Below, piece after piece: positions 23,769 through 32,588 of a DNA stretch of 64,000 nucleotides; the stretch's first letter is position 1; every line of letters starts with the position of its first letter. Both the position numbers and the translations under genes were made by a program. The notes beneath the pieces are model-generated. The model was not told the DNA's origin. It saw only the letters and a list, made by a program, of their open reading frames with translations, and searched no databases. Source of the stretch: Hymenobacter gummosus (GTDB lineage Bacteria; Bacteroidota; Bacteroidia; Cytophagales; Hymenobacteraceae); the NCBI RefSeq assembly GCF_003970915.1, contig NZ_RXOF01000003.1, positions 124,001 to 188,000 of the forward strand. Direction: 5' to 3'.

Positions 23769-26570
23769 TTACAGGCGCGGGTCGATGGCTTCGCTTTCCA
23801 GGGCCAGCACGCCGAACACGCACTGGTGCACCTGCCGCAGCGGCTGCCGGGCCACGAAGCGTTCCAGGCCCTCCACGCCAAGGGCAAACTCGCGCAGGGC
23901 CAGGTTGCGCTTGCTCTTGACGGCCCGCTCGCGCAGGCGCTCCAGGTTGCCGGGCAGCAGGTAGTCGGGGCCGTAGATGATGCGCAGGTACTCGCGGCCC
24001 CGGCACTTGAGGGCGGGCTGCACCAGCTGCTTCTGGCCCGCGGGGATAAACTCGTAGGGCTTCACCACCATGCCTTCGCCGCCGGCCTCGGTGAGGTCCA
24101 GCCACCACTGGGTGGCCGCTTCCACGTCGGGAATGTCGTGCAGCTTGACTACCCGGTAGGGCGTGGCGCGCAGCAGGGCCTCGTCGGCGCGGCAGAGGGC
24201 GTGCAGGGTTTCCATGTGCCAGGCGTGGTCCTTGTCGAAGTAGGTGCGGCCCTCGGTGGCCAGCAGGTGGAAGGGCGCCAGGCGCAAATCGTCGAGGCCT
24301 TCCACCGGCCAGCAGTAGCGGCGGTAGGCCTGGGCGTAGTGCTCGGCCGCCGCCTGCCGGGCCACCGTGCGGGCCAGCAGGGCTTCGAGGCCGTCGAGGC
24401 CGCGGGTGGCCGCCTGGCTGAGCACGGCCGTGGCCTCGGGCAGGGCGGCACCCGCAGCGGCGGCCACGGCCGCGTACTGGTTCTTGATCAGCTCCTGGGC
24501 CTTGGCCGACCAGGGCAGCAGCTCCGCGTCGAGGCAGACCCAGTCGGTGCCGAACCGCTCCCAGAACCCGCTGTTGCTCAGCGCCTGCTGCAGCCGGGCC
24601 AGGAAGGCTTGCTCCAAGGTTTCATCGGTGAAGAAGTTGCGGCCGGTGCGGGTGTACACCTTGCCCGGCCCCTCGCCCACCACCCCGAAGCGGCGCCGGG
24701 CGGCGTCTTCGCTGCGGGCCAGCACCACTACCACCCGGGAGCCCATGTGCTTTTCCTCGCACACCACCCGCTCCAGGCCCTGCCGGCGGAAATAGTCGAA
24801 CACCTCGGCCGGGTGTTCCAGCAGATCGGGCAGGGCCGAGGTTTCGGGGGGCGACATGGTGGGCGGCAGGTAGAGCAGCCACTTCGGGTTCAGGGCGAAG
24901 CGCGACATGACCTCCAGGGCCGCCGCCGCGTTTTCCTCCCGGATGGTCACCGAGGGCAGCAGGCGCACCTTGATAATCTGCTTGCCCAGCACATCGGTGA
25001 GGTCGAGCAGGGCATCGTGCTGCTGCTGGGCGGTGAGGTCGTTTTTCGTTGTTTGTTGTTCGTTGTTCGTCTCCTGGGGTTGGTTTTCCGTTGTTCGTTT
25101 TTCGTTGTTCGGGTTCTGTTGGTCATCTGAGCCGAACAACGAAAAACGATTAACGAACAACGAATCAGGGCGCAGCGGGCGCACCGGCTCGCAGTACACC
25201 CGGGCGGCCGGCACCGACACCAGCTCCCGCTCGGGGTAGCGCAGGGCGGTGAGCTGCCCGCCGAACACGCAGCCCGTATCGATGTCAATGGTGTTGTTGA
25301 GCCACTCCGCGTCGGGCACGGGCGTGTGGCCGTACACTACGGTGGCCCGGCCGCGGTACTCCGAGGCCCAGTTGTAGCGCACCGGCAGCCCGAACTCGTC
25401 GATTTCGCCGGTGGTTTCGCCGAACAGGGCAAAAGCCCGCACCGCGCCCGAGCCCCGGCCCTGCATGTCTTCGCGCATGCCCGCGTGGGCCACCACCAGG
25501 CGGCCGCCGTCGAGCACGTAGTGACTTACGAGGTCGTCGAGGAACTGCCGCAGCTGGTTTTTGAAGGTATCCGACTCGCCGGCCAGCTGCTGCACGGTTT
25601 CGGCAAAGCCATGGTTTTCGTTGACCTGCTTGCCGCCCAGGTAGCGTAGCAGCTTGATGTCGTGGTTGCCGGGCACGCACAGGGCCAGCCCGTCCTGCAC
25701 CATGCGCATGACCAGGCGCAGCACCGCCGGCGAGTCGGGCCCGCGGTCGACCAGGTCGCCCAGGAAGATGACGCGCCGCGGCGCCCCGCTTCCGTCCCGC
25801 CCCCGCGCGGGCAACGAGCCGGCCGGTAAGGCAGCGTCTGCCGCTTCGGCGGTAACTACCGAGCCGGCGGCCGGACCGTTCTCCCGGCGCGTCACGCGCA
25901 CGCCCAGGTCGCGCACGTCGTTTACCGGCTCAGTTTCCACGTCGTAGCCCAGCCGGTCGAGCAGCTGCACCAGCTCCTGGTAGCAGCCGTGCACGTCGCC
26001 GATGATGTCGAAGGGGCCGGTTTCCTGCTGGCGGTTGCTGTAGAGCGGGTCGCGCACGACGCCCTGCACCGCGTCGATTTCCTCGGGGCCGCGCAGGTGG
26101 TAAATCTGGCGGAAGCCTTCCCCGCGCAGCATTTTCAGGGAGCGGCGCAACTGCTGGCGCTGCTGGGGCACCACGTGGCGGCCCAGGTGCTGGCGCTCGG
26201 CGCGCTGGCGGTTGCGGTCCTCGGCCACGCGGTCGGGCACGTCGAGCACCACGGCAATGGGCAGCACGTGGTAGTCGCGGGCCAGCTGCACCAGGGTCTT
26301 GCGCGCCTCGGGCTGCACGTTGGTGGCGTCGACGACGGTGAGCAGGCCGCGCTTGAGGCGCAGCCCCACCAGGTAGTGCAGCAGGGCAAAGGCGTCGGTG
26401 GTGGACGACTGGTCGTTTTCGTCGTCGGCCACCAGGGCCCGGCATTGGTCGGAGGACACAATTTCGGTGGGCCGGAACAAGCGGCGGGCAAAGGTACTCT
26501 TGCCCGCGCCCGAAGTGCCGATGAGCAGCACCAGGGAGAGTTCGGGCAGTTTGAGGGAGGTCAGGGGCAT
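23769..26570 (-). CDS. pnkp: polynucleotide kinase-phosphatase (bacterial Pnkp RNA repair enzyme)
   Basis: A 933-residue, three-domain RNA repair enzyme like Clostridium thermocellum Pnkp (870 residues). Domain 1, 5'-OH polynucleotide kinase, has the P-loop GTSGAGKST at 18-26. Domain 2, the metallophosphoesterase for 2',3'-cyclic phosphate and phosphate ends, has GDVHG (191-195), GDLVDRG (271-277), GNHD (301-304), the AHAG His and YGHTP. Domain 3, the ligase-type adenylyltransferase, has EEKHMGSR with nucleotidyl Lys607; sealing needs Hen1. Two insertions stand out: residues about 225-264 in the phosphatase and the low-complexity linker 470-515. The ATG at 26570 is fixed by the kinase start. 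In other bacteria hen1 is next door; here it is 10 kb away at 36911-38383. Confidence 0.95.
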   Translation of the reverse strand: MPLTSLKLPELSLVLLIGTSGAGKSTFARRLFRPTEIVSSDQCRALVADDENDQSSTTDAFALLHYLVGLRLKRGLLTVVDATNVQPEARKTLVQLARDYHVLPIAVVLDVPDRVAEDRNRQRAERQHLGRHVVPQQRQQLRRSLKMLRGEGFRQIYHLRGPEEIDAVQGVVRDPLYSNRQQETGPFDIIGDVHGCYQELVQLLDRLGYDVETEPVNDVRDLGVRVTRRENGPAAGSVVTAEAADAALPAGSLPARGRDGSGAPRRVIFLGDLVDRGPDSPAVLRLVMRMVQDGLALCVPGNHDIKLLRYLGGKQVNENHGFAETVQQLAGESDTFKNQLRQFLDDLVSHYVLDGGRLVVAHAGMREDMQGRGSGAVRAFALFGETTGEIDEFGLPVRYNWASEYRGRATVVYGHTPVPDAEWLNNTIDIDTGCVFGGQLTALRYPERELVSVPAARVYCEPVRPLRPDSLFVNRFSLFGSDDQQNPNNEKRTTENQPQETNNEQQTTKNDLTAQQQHDALLDLTDVLGKQIIKVRLLPSVTIREENAAAALEVMSRFALNPKWLLYLPPTMSPPETSALPDLLEHPAEVFDYFRRQGLERVVCEEKHMGSRVVVVLARSEDAARRRFGVVGEGPGKVYTRTGRNFFTDETLEQAFLARLQQALSNSGFWERFGTDWVCLDAELLPWSAKAQELIKNQYAAVAAAAGAALPEATAVLSQAATRGLDGLEALLARTVARQAAAEHYAQAYRRYCWPVEGLDDLRLAPFHLLATEGRTYFDKDHAWHMETLHALCRADEALLRATPYRVVKLHDIPDVEAATQWWLDLTEAGGEGMVVKPYEFIPAGQKQLVQPALKCRGREYLRIIYGPDYLLPGNLERLRERAVKSKRNLALREFALGVEGLERFVARQPLRQVHQCVFGVLALESEAIDPRL
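25026..25172. repeat. TTCGTTGTTCG-type repeat inside the Pnkp interdomain linker
   Basis: Within the Pnkp gene, this stretch is markedly AT-rich against GC-rich flanks and is built from TTCGTTGTTCG and TTTTTCGTTGTTCG units (about 25040-25115) facing an inverted group CGAACAACGAAAAACG (25134-25150) and GAACAACGAA (25157-25166). It keeps the frame and encodes an Asn/Gln/Thr/Glu-rich linker, residues about 470-515, between the phosphatase and ligase domains. It looks like an intergenic-type repeat that inserted in frame. Confidence 0.7.
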
Positions 26571-26603
26571 GAACAGTCGGAAATAACGGGAGTGGAATAC
26601 AGC

Positions 26604-26611
26604 TATTTTTG
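26604..26611 (+). promoter_or_regulatory. candidate -7 box for the 26652-29169 gene group
   Basis: TATTTTTG matches TAnnTTTG exactly, 41 bp before the ATG at 26652. No TTG is seen 17-23 bp upstream, so this is a partial match. The 81-bp gap is shared with the divergent Pnkp start. Confidence 0.45.
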
Positions 26612-26651
26612 GCTTGGCGGGGCCCAGGCCGGCGCTGCTACGCTGTAAGCA

Positions 26652-27167
26652 ATGGATGAAAAGGTAAAAGAGCTGCTGCGGGCCGTAGCCCGGGGGCAAA
26701 TATCGTATGCGGAGGCCGCGGCCCGGCTGCCGGCCGGCTTTCAGCTCACAAAAGAACACGTGGAGGCCGAAGTCAGGGCCGCCATGGGCCAGTCTGACCC
26801 GGATGAGCTGGATTTGGCCCTCAACCTGCTGTGGCTTTATAACGACGACGCGCAGTTTATCGACCTGCTGAACCTGTTGCTGCTCGTGCCCCACCATTGG
26901 AGCCATCAGGTGGTGGCCCGCACCCTGCAAGACGTAGCCAGCCCTAGCAGCATTCCGTTTATCCGGGCCGCCCTCGAATCGACCTTCGACTACCTGGAGT
27001 ACACCGCCTCCGAGCCCGGGGTTATTGCCAAATGGTTCAGCTGGGCCCTGTGCAGTATCGGCACGCCCGAGGCCATTCAGACCATCCGCGACTTTACCAC
27101 CCGGGGCCGCAAGGGCGTCCGGCGCGAAATGCGCTACCGCCTGCAACAAATGGGGCTGGAGCCCTGA
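26652..27167 (+). CDS. HEAT-like helical protein, unknown function
   Basis: A 171-residue soluble protein. From about residue 45 it reads as paired amphipathic helices of HEAT/Armadillo type (SDPDELDLALNLLWLYND, HQVVARTLQDVASPSSIPFI, WFSWALCSIGTPEAIQTIRD), where the SIGTPEAI string is typical of HEAT repeats. Small HEAT-like proteins of this size are often immunity or adaptor proteins, but no toxin gene is visible. It starts a tight rightward group: 4 bp to the next gene and then 0 bp to the third. It is transcribed divergently from Pnkp with an 81-bp gap, so shared control is possible; a functional tie to RNA repair would be a guess. Confidence 0.6.
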   Translation: MDEKVKELLRAVARGQISYAEAAARLPAGFQLTKEHVEAEVRAAMGQSDPDELDLALNLLWLYNDDAQFIDLLNLLLLVPHHWSHQVVARTLQDVASPSSIPFIRAALESTFDYLEYTASEPGVIAKWFSWALCSIGTPEAIQTIRDFTTRGRKGVRREMRYRLQQMGLEP

Positions 27168-27171
27168 GCTT

Positions 27172-27696
27172 ATGAAGATATCCGTCGAGCGCCTGATTAA
27201 GGAGGGCGACATCAGCCCCCTGCGCTGGGGCATGAACGGGGACGACCTTGCCCGCGTGCTGCCCGGCTCCTTCGGCATTATTCAGGATTACCGCCGCCAG
27301 CGGTGCCCCTGGCTGGACTTCGACGGCATCGAGTTTTACTTCGACGAGGACTTCTACCTGGGCCTCAACCAGCTCATCATCCAGGCCTGGCGCATCACGC
27401 GCCGGGACTGGGCCCACCACCGCCACTTCGACCTGGCCTGGATCCGGCAGCGGCTCACGTACCGCAAGGTACTGGGCCACTTGCAGCGCCTGGGCTGGGC
27501 CTACGAGGTCTGGCCGTCCGGGGGCGCCTATCAATCCCCGCTGCTGCTGGTGCAGGGGCGGGCCGCCTTCCTGTTTTATTACGACGAGGTGGCCACCGAC
27601 GACCTGGAACTGTGTAAAATCGTGCTCTACAACCCCGGGCAGGCCCAGTGGCTGCGGCAGCGGCTGGCGGACATGCACCCGGGGGCAAACCGCTAA
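27172..27696 (+). CDS. hypothetical protein, 174 aa, acidic and aromatic
   Basis: I do not recognise this protein. The ATG at 27172, 4 bp after the preceding stop, is preferred to an in-frame start at 27025 inside the previous gene. It is 174 residues, soluble, with many aromatic and acidic residues (FDGIEFYFDEDFYLGLNQLI) and a second beta-rich part (YEVWPSGGAYQSPLLLVQGR, AAFLFYYDEV). The composition recalls immunity proteins of polymorphic toxin systems, many of which are small, acidic and aromatic, but no toxin or delivery gene is near. Its stop is directly followed by the start of 27697-29169, so the three genes are probably translated from one message. Confidence 0.55.
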   Translation: MKISVERLIKEGDISPLRWGMNGDDLARVLPGSFGIIQDYRRQRCPWLDFDGIEFYFDEDFYLGLNQLIIQAWRITRRDWAHHRHFDLAWIRQRLTYRKVLGHLQRLGWAYEVWPSGGAYQSPLLLVQGRAAFLFYYDEVATDDLELCKIVLYNPGQAQWLRQRLADMHPGANR

Positions 27697-29169
27697 ATGC
27701 TGTCTTTTCAATCTATGCTCCGCTTCGTTACCGGCCTGCTGCTCGTTCTGTTGCCCCAGCTCCTGTTCGCACAAGGTTGGGAAAGGCTGCCCGACTACGA
27801 GTTTGGGCCGGGCGGACGGCAGCAGGTAGCGCGTATCATCTGGCGCGAAGACGCGGACAAACCTTCCCCGGGCTTCGCGCGGCTGCGCGACAGTTCCTCC
27901 ACCGACGAGCTGCTGCGCCTGAGCCGCCGCCGCAACCAGGCCTGGCAGCTGTACGCCGCCCTGGCCCTGGCCGACCGCAACTACCCACGCCTCTACGAGG
28001 TGTTCGGCCGGCTTATCCGGCGCGACCATCCGGTGCGGCAGTCCAGTTTTTCCCACGGCACGGAGCGTATCTACTTCCTGCACGCCTCGGAAGAGGTCTG
28101 GAACCGGTACGCGGGGCGCCGCTTCGAGGTGGCGAAGATGCAGCGCGCGGATAGTCTGCAGTTCGTCGGGCAGCTGCACCGCATGGACAGCGTGGCCCTG
28201 CAACTAGCCCTGCAAGGGCACCACGTGCACGGCAGCCTGCTGGAGGATTGCCTAGAGCACAACGCGGGCTACGCGGGCACTTACTCCATCGTTCGGGCGC
28301 TCTACCTCAAACCCTCCCAGCACCGCAAGCACCCCGAAGCCCTGGCGGCGGCCCTGGCCGCGTACCGGCGGCCCGAAGACGTAGCGCTGCTGGGGCAGGA
28401 GAAGGAGTATACGCTGCTGGCCGCCGCGGCGGAATTTCCCCACCCTGCCTTCCGGCCCGTTGTCGAAGGCTACCGCTTTTCGGACAATTCCCACAATGTG
28501 CTGGCCGCCGTGGCCGCTTACGCCGATGCGCGGGCCGCCCGCTTGTTGGACAGCCTGCTCACCACTGCCACGGGCATCTACCACGAAAGCACCCGTTCCA
28601 ACCTGTTGCACGTGCTGTCCAAGCACTACACCCCGGTGTTTGACAGCCTGAACTGCCGGCTCTGGCTGGAGCACCACCTGATTGAGCCCGAGTTCATCCG
28701 CTACTTTGCCCGGCAGAACCCGCGCCTGGCCACCGCGGTTTTCAGCCAAGGCCTGCTCCGGTTCACCAAGCAGGATTACTGGCCCGGCTACCAGGAAAGG
28801 TGGCAGCTGCTGCCGATGCTACAAGCCATCCAGCACACCGACACGGCGGCCTACCGGCGGGTCTGCCTGCACGGCATACAGGTTTTTGAGACCGAGCCAT
28901 TGGAGGCCTTGTGCGACCAGCTGCCCGGCAACGCCGCCAGCTGGAGCACCCCGGCGCTGCTGGCGCGGCTGCAGGAAGAAGACCACGCGGTCAGGCTGTT
29001 TCCCCTCGCCAAAGTCTTGCTGTCCTTCAACCAGGGCGGGCTGAGCCAACGGGTAGTCCAGACGCTGGCCCAAAAACCGGCCCGGGCGTTTCCCGGCGCC
29101 TGGCGCTCAACCTTCAATACGCTCCTGCAGGCCCAGGGGCTGCCCCGCCTGCCCGACGCGCCGCAGTAG
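27697..29169 (+). CDS. hypothetical secreted helical protein, 490 aa
   Basis: A 490-residue protein with a signal peptide at residues 5-26 (MLRFVTGLLLVLLPQLLFAQ; the ATG at 27715 would also serve as start). The remainder is largely alpha-helical, with blocks such as LLAAAAEFPHPAFRPVVEGY and HNVLAAVAAYADARAARLLDSL (given in parts: LAAVAAYADARAARLL) suggesting HEAT/TPR-like solenoid structure. No catalytic motif is apparent. It begins with no spacer after the preceding stop codon. The three genes 26652-29169 therefore look like an operon linking two cytoplasmic proteins with a secreted one. Function unknown. Confidence 0.6.
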   Translation: MLSFQSMLRFVTGLLLVLLPQLLFAQGWERLPDYEFGPGGRQQVARIIWREDADKPSPGFARLRDSSSTDELLRLSRRRNQAWQLYAALALADRNYPRLYEVFGRLIRRDHPVRQSSFSHGTERIYFLHASEEVWNRYAGRRFEVAKMQRADSLQFVGQLHRMDSVALQLALQGHHVHGSLLEDCLEHNAGYAGTYSIVRALYLKPSQHRKHPEALAAALAAYRRPEDVALLGQEKEYTLLAAAAEFPHPAFRPVVEGYRFSDNSHNVLAAVAAYADARAARLLDSLLTTATGIYHESTRSNLLHVLSKHYTPVFDSLNCRLWLEHHLIEPEFIRYFARQNPRLATAVFSQGLLRFTKQDYWPGYQERWQLLPMLQAIQHTDTAAYRRVCLHGIQVFETEPLEALCDQLPGNAASWSTPALLARLQEEDHAVRLFPLAKVLLSFNQGGLSQRVVQTLAQKPARAFPGAWRSTFNTLLQAQGLPRLPDAPQ

Positions 29170-29557
29170 CCGCCGTCGTTCAAATCCAGCGGCCCGGCTT
29201 TCCGAGTTCCGGCCGGCGGGCGCGGGCTTCGTCGGTAAGGTCGCACGGCACTGCTCGAAGCTTTCGACCACCGCAGCAGCCAGGGGCGGGCTTCGGCTCT
29301 GCGGTAGCCCTGGCCCGTGCGGTTCCTGCCCGAAGATGCGCGGAGCTTCAGGCGGCTGCGGCCCGGCGTTCCGCGCGGATAATCAGGCGGATACAACCTG
29401 CAAACAAGCCTTTGCGACGTGCGTGAAAGCGCCCCGGGCGGCGGCGTGCTTGCTTTGCCGACCCCGCAACGCGCCGACGGTTAGCGTGGCCAACGCTGCT
29501 GCGCGCCGCGGCCGGGGCCTGGTTTGCCTGGTTGTACCCTTTCCCCGCTGCCCTCCT
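29170..29557 (+). other. 388-bp GC-rich gap before the S74 protein gene
   Basis: No gene, hairpin with T-run or repeat is convincing here. The base composition is coding-like (GC-rich), and an open frame runs through it into the S74 gene from 29336, but it shows no motif or plausible protein composition, so the downstream ATG at 29558 with its signal peptide is used. It may be a long leader or remains of a lost gene. Confidence 0.4.
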
Positions 29558-32491
29558 ATGAAACAACTGCTATCCTCCCTCCTGCTGGTACTGCCGGGCC
29601 TGCTGCTGGACACCCCGGAAGCCCGGGCCCAGGTGGGCGTGGGCACCACCACGCCCCACGCCTCGGCGGCCCTGCACGTCAGCGCCGCCAACAAGGGCCT
29701 GCTGCTGCCCCAGGTGAGCCTGACCTCCCTGACCGACGCGGCCACGGTGCCCAGCCCGGCCCCCAGCCTGCTGGTATACAACACCAACGCCGCCCTGGCC
29801 GGGGGCGTGGGTTACTACTACAACGCCGGCACCGCCGCCGCCCCCAGCTGGACGCGGCTCAACACCGGCACGGCCCCGGCCGGCGCGGGCTGGCTGCTGA
29901 CCGGCAACGCCGCCACCGACTCGGCCAGCCACTACGTGGGCACCACTGACCTGCGGCCGTTGCGCTTCGGGGTGAACGGCCAGGAGCAGGCCCGCCTGCA
30001 CGTCGACGGGGCCTGGTGGCTGGGCGGCGCCATCCTGGGCAGCCCGTCCTTCCCCGACAACAACCTGCTCATTGGCTACCAGGCCGGTAAAAAGCTCCCT
30101 CCGACAGCCTACAACAACCAGTTTGTGGGTTATCAGGCCGGGCTCAAGGCCACCGGCACCTTCAACCAGTTCAGCGGCTTTCAGGCCGGCTACAATACCA
30201 CCACCGGGGCCGAGAACTACTTCAGCGGCATGCGGGCCGGCTTTGCCAACACCACCGGACAGCAGAACTTTTTCGAGGGCAAATCGGCGGGGCAGAGCAA
30301 TACCACCGGCAATGGAAACTACTTCGTGGGCTTTCTGGCGGGGCAGAGCAATACCACCGCCAGCGCCAACCACTTCGTAGGCTACCAGGCTGGCTACAAC
30401 AACACCACCGCCGGCGCCAACCACTTTGAGGGCTATCAGGCCGGCTACGGCACCACCACCGGGGCCGAAAACCACTTCAGCGGCTACCGGGCCGGGCGCG
30501 CCAATACCACCGGCTACCGCAACCTGTTTGTGGGCTACCGGGCGGGCATGGCCAACGCCACCGGCCGGGGCAACCTGTTTGTGGGCGCGGGTGCCGGCCG
30601 CCGCAACACCACCGGCGACGCCAACGTGGCCCTCGGCCACGGCGCCTACGCCGGGGGCCTCGACGCCTACGCCAACGTGGTAGTGGGCGACTCGGCCGGC
30701 AACAAGCTCAGCGACGATTCCAACGTGCTCATCGGGTTCGAGTCGGGGCTGAACGCCACTACGGCCTCCGGCAACGTGGGCGTGGGCCGCGCCACCGGCC
30801 GCTCCCTCACCACCGGCGACGAGAACGTGCTCGTCGGGCAGCAGGCCGGCGCCAGCCTGACCACCGGCAGCGGCAACGTGCTGCTGGGCTACCAGGCCGG
30901 CAACGACAACACGGCCAGCGCCAATACCATCGTGGGGGCCAACGCGGGCGTCGACAACACCACCGGCAGCGGCAATGTGTTTCTGGGCTACTTCAGCGGC
31001 AACGACAACACCATCGGCTCGGCCAATACCTTCCTGGGCTACGAGGCGGGCCTGGCCAACGGCAGCGGCGACGACAACACCTACGTGGGCCACCAGGCCG
31101 GCCGGCAAACGCCGGTGGGCGCGCGCAACACCTTTGTGGGCAGTGGCAGCGGGCTGGGCGCCGGGGCCGGCAGCAACTCCCAAGACAACACGGCCCTGGG
31201 CTACCACGCCGGCCGCGCCCTGGATTTCGCCTTCAGCAACACCTTTGTGGGCAGTGAGGCCGGCCCCCTGACGACCACCGGCGGCTACAACGCGTTTGTG
31301 GGCAGCAAGGCCGGCTGGAAAAACACCACGGGCGGGGCCAATACCTTCCTGGGCAGCGGGGCCGGGCTCTACAACACCACCGGCGCCCGCAACGTGCTGG
31401 TGGGCAGCACCGCCGGCCGCAACGCCCAGACCAACAGCGACAATACTCTGGTGGGCAACAACGCCGGCTACAGCAACCTGGCCGACGACAACACCTTCGT
31501 GGGCAGCACCGCCGGCCTCGACAACACCACCGGCGTGGGCAACGTGTACGTGGGCTCCCAGGCGGGCCGCGGCGGCACCGGGCAGTACAACGTGGCGGTG
31601 GGCTTCGACGCCGGCTCGGGTACCAACTTCAACGGCAGCAGTGGCAGCACCGCTGCCAGCAACACCACCCTGCTGGGCTACCGCGCCGGCCGCCAGAACA
31701 CGGCCAGCGGCCTCACCGCGCTGGGCTACCAGTCTGGGCTTGGCAACACCGGCGCGGGCAACACCTTCGTGGGCTACGAGGCCGGCCGCATAAACGGCGC
31801 GGGCACCGACAACACCTTCGTGGGCAGCTCCGCGGGCATCATCAACACCAGCGGCAGCCGCATCACGGCCCTGGGCAGCGGGGCCGGCCCCTCGGCCGGC
31901 CAGCCCGACCTGGTCAACTGCACCTTCATCGGCTACGGCGCTCAGTCGAGCTACGACAACATCATGGTGTTCGGCAACCGCGACGTGGACTACTGGATTT
32001 TCGGGCGCCAGACGCCGGGCACCGGGCAGGTGCTGACGGTGGGCACGGGCGGCACCGTGCCCACGGCCGGCAACGGAGCCGGCCTGAGCACCGGCGGGGC
32101 CTGGACCAACGCCTCCGACGTGCACCTGAAGGAAAATATCCAGCCTGTCGACGGGGCCGAGGTGCTGGGCCTGCTGCGCCAGCTGCCCATCACGCGCTGG
32201 CAGTACAAGCACACCAACGGCGAAACCCACCTCGGCCCGATGGCCCAGGACTTCTACCGCCTCTTCCGCCTGGGCATCAACGAAACTAGCATCAGCTCCA
32301 TCGACCCGGCCGGGGTGGCGCTGGTGGGCGTGCAGGAGCTGGCCCGGCAAAACGAGCAGCTGCGCCAGGAAAACGAGCAACTCCGCCAGCAGCTGCTGAC
32401 CCTGCAGCGCGGCCAAACCACCCTGGAAAGCCGGCTGACCGCCCTGGAGCAGACCCGGCGGCTCGCCCCGGTGGCGCAGGCGCGGCGCTAA
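29558..32491 (+). CDS. repeat-rich surface protein with C-terminal peptidase S74 chaperone domain
   Basis: A 977-residue protein. Signal peptide (MKQLLSSLLLVLPGLLL, cleavage near ARAQ) is followed by the VGVGTTTPHASAALHVS block common to Bacteroidota tail-fibre-like proteins. Residues about 165-800 are some 35 repeats of 16-17 residues, consensus NTTGxxNxFVGYxAG, likely a trimeric beta-roll/beta-helix shaft. The C-terminus is a Peptidase_S74 intramolecular chaperone: SDVHLKENIQP with Ser853 and Lys858 spaced as in phage endosialidases (Ser and Lys five apart), followed by WQYKHTNGETHLGPMAQDF and a coiled coil (ARQNEQLRQENEQL). In the family the domain trimerises and cuts itself off. No phage genes are near, so it is probably a cell-surface fibre. 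Confidence 0.85.
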   Translation: MKQLLSSLLLVLPGLLLDTPEARAQVGVGTTTPHASAALHVSAANKGLLLPQVSLTSLTDAATVPSPAPSLLVYNTNAALAGGVGYYYNAGTAAAPSWTRLNTGTAPAGAGWLLTGNAATDSASHYVGTTDLRPLRFGVNGQEQARLHVDGAWWLGGAILGSPSFPDNNLLIGYQAGKKLPPTAYNNQFVGYQAGLKATGTFNQFSGFQAGYNTTTGAENYFSGMRAGFANTTGQQNFFEGKSAGQSNTTGNGNYFVGFLAGQSNTTASANHFVGYQAGYNNTTAGANHFEGYQAGYGTTTGAENHFSGYRAGRANTTGYRNLFVGYRAGMANATGRGNLFVGAGAGRRNTTGDANVALGHGAYAGGLDAYANVVVGDSAGNKLSDDSNVLIGFESGLNATTASGNVGVGRATGRSLTTGDENVLVGQQAGASLTTGSGNVLLGYQAGNDNTASANTIVGANAGVDNTTGSGNVFLGYFSGNDNTIGSANTFLGYEAGLANGSGDDNTYVGHQAGRQTPVGARNTFVGSGSGLGAGAGSNSQDNTALGYHAGRALDFAFSNTFVGSEAGPLTTTGGYNAFVGSKAGWKNTTGGANTFLGSGAGLYNTTGARNVLVGSTAGRNAQTNSDNTLVGNNAGYSNLADDNTFVGSTAGLDNTTGVGNVYVGSQAGRGGTGQYNVAVGFDAGSGTNFNGSSGSTAASNTTLLGYRAGRQNTASGLTALGYQSGLGNTGAGNTFVGYEAGRINGAGTDNTFVGSSAGIINTSGSRITALGSGAGPSAGQPDLVNCTFIGYGAQSSYDNIMVFGNRDVDYWIFGRQTPGTGQVLTVGTGGTVPTAGNGAGLSTGGAWTNASDVHLKENIQPVDGAEVLGLLRQLPITRWQYKHTNGETHLGPMAQDFYRLFRLGINETSISSIDPAGVALVGVQELARQNEQLRQENEQLRQQLLTLQRGQTTLESRLTALEQTRRLAPVAQARR
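30070..31860 (+). repeat. 48-51 bp coding tandem repeats in the S74 protein gene
   Basis: About 35 degenerate direct repeats encode NTTGxxNxFVGYxAG-type units. At the DNA level recurring strings are AACACCACCGGC and TTTGTGGGC(T)AC. Units are diverged, with no identical neighbours over their full length, so the array is old or under protein-level selection rather than recently expanded. Confidence 0.8.
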
Positions 32492-32507
32492 AGCCGACGA
32501 GGCAGAA

Positions 32508-32535
32508 GCAGCCGCTGAATAAATTTCCGCGGCTG
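32508..32535 (+). terminator. GCAGCCGC hairpin after the S74 gene
   Basis: GCAGCCGC (32508-32515) and GCGGCTGC (32528-32535) form a short stem with an AT-rich 12-base loop, 17 bp after the stop codon. The following sequence has only a weak T content, so termination is possible but unproven. Confidence 0.4.
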
Positions 32536-32588
32536 CCACGGCCTCTTAAGCCAAACAGCAGGCTGATTTGCGGCTAGAGGGCCGGGCT

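Noticed and set aside
29336-29557. N-terminal extension of the S74 protein
   Set aside because: It would bury a clear signal peptide starting at 29558.
30070-31860. Regularly spaced repeats as possible CRISPR
   Set aside because: The repeats are coding, diverged, and without unique spacers; no cas genes are near.
29570-32539. Near-1000-codon antisense frame opposite the S74 protein gene
   Set aside because: It is the reverse of a repeat-coding sequence; the + strand product has signal peptide and S74 domain.
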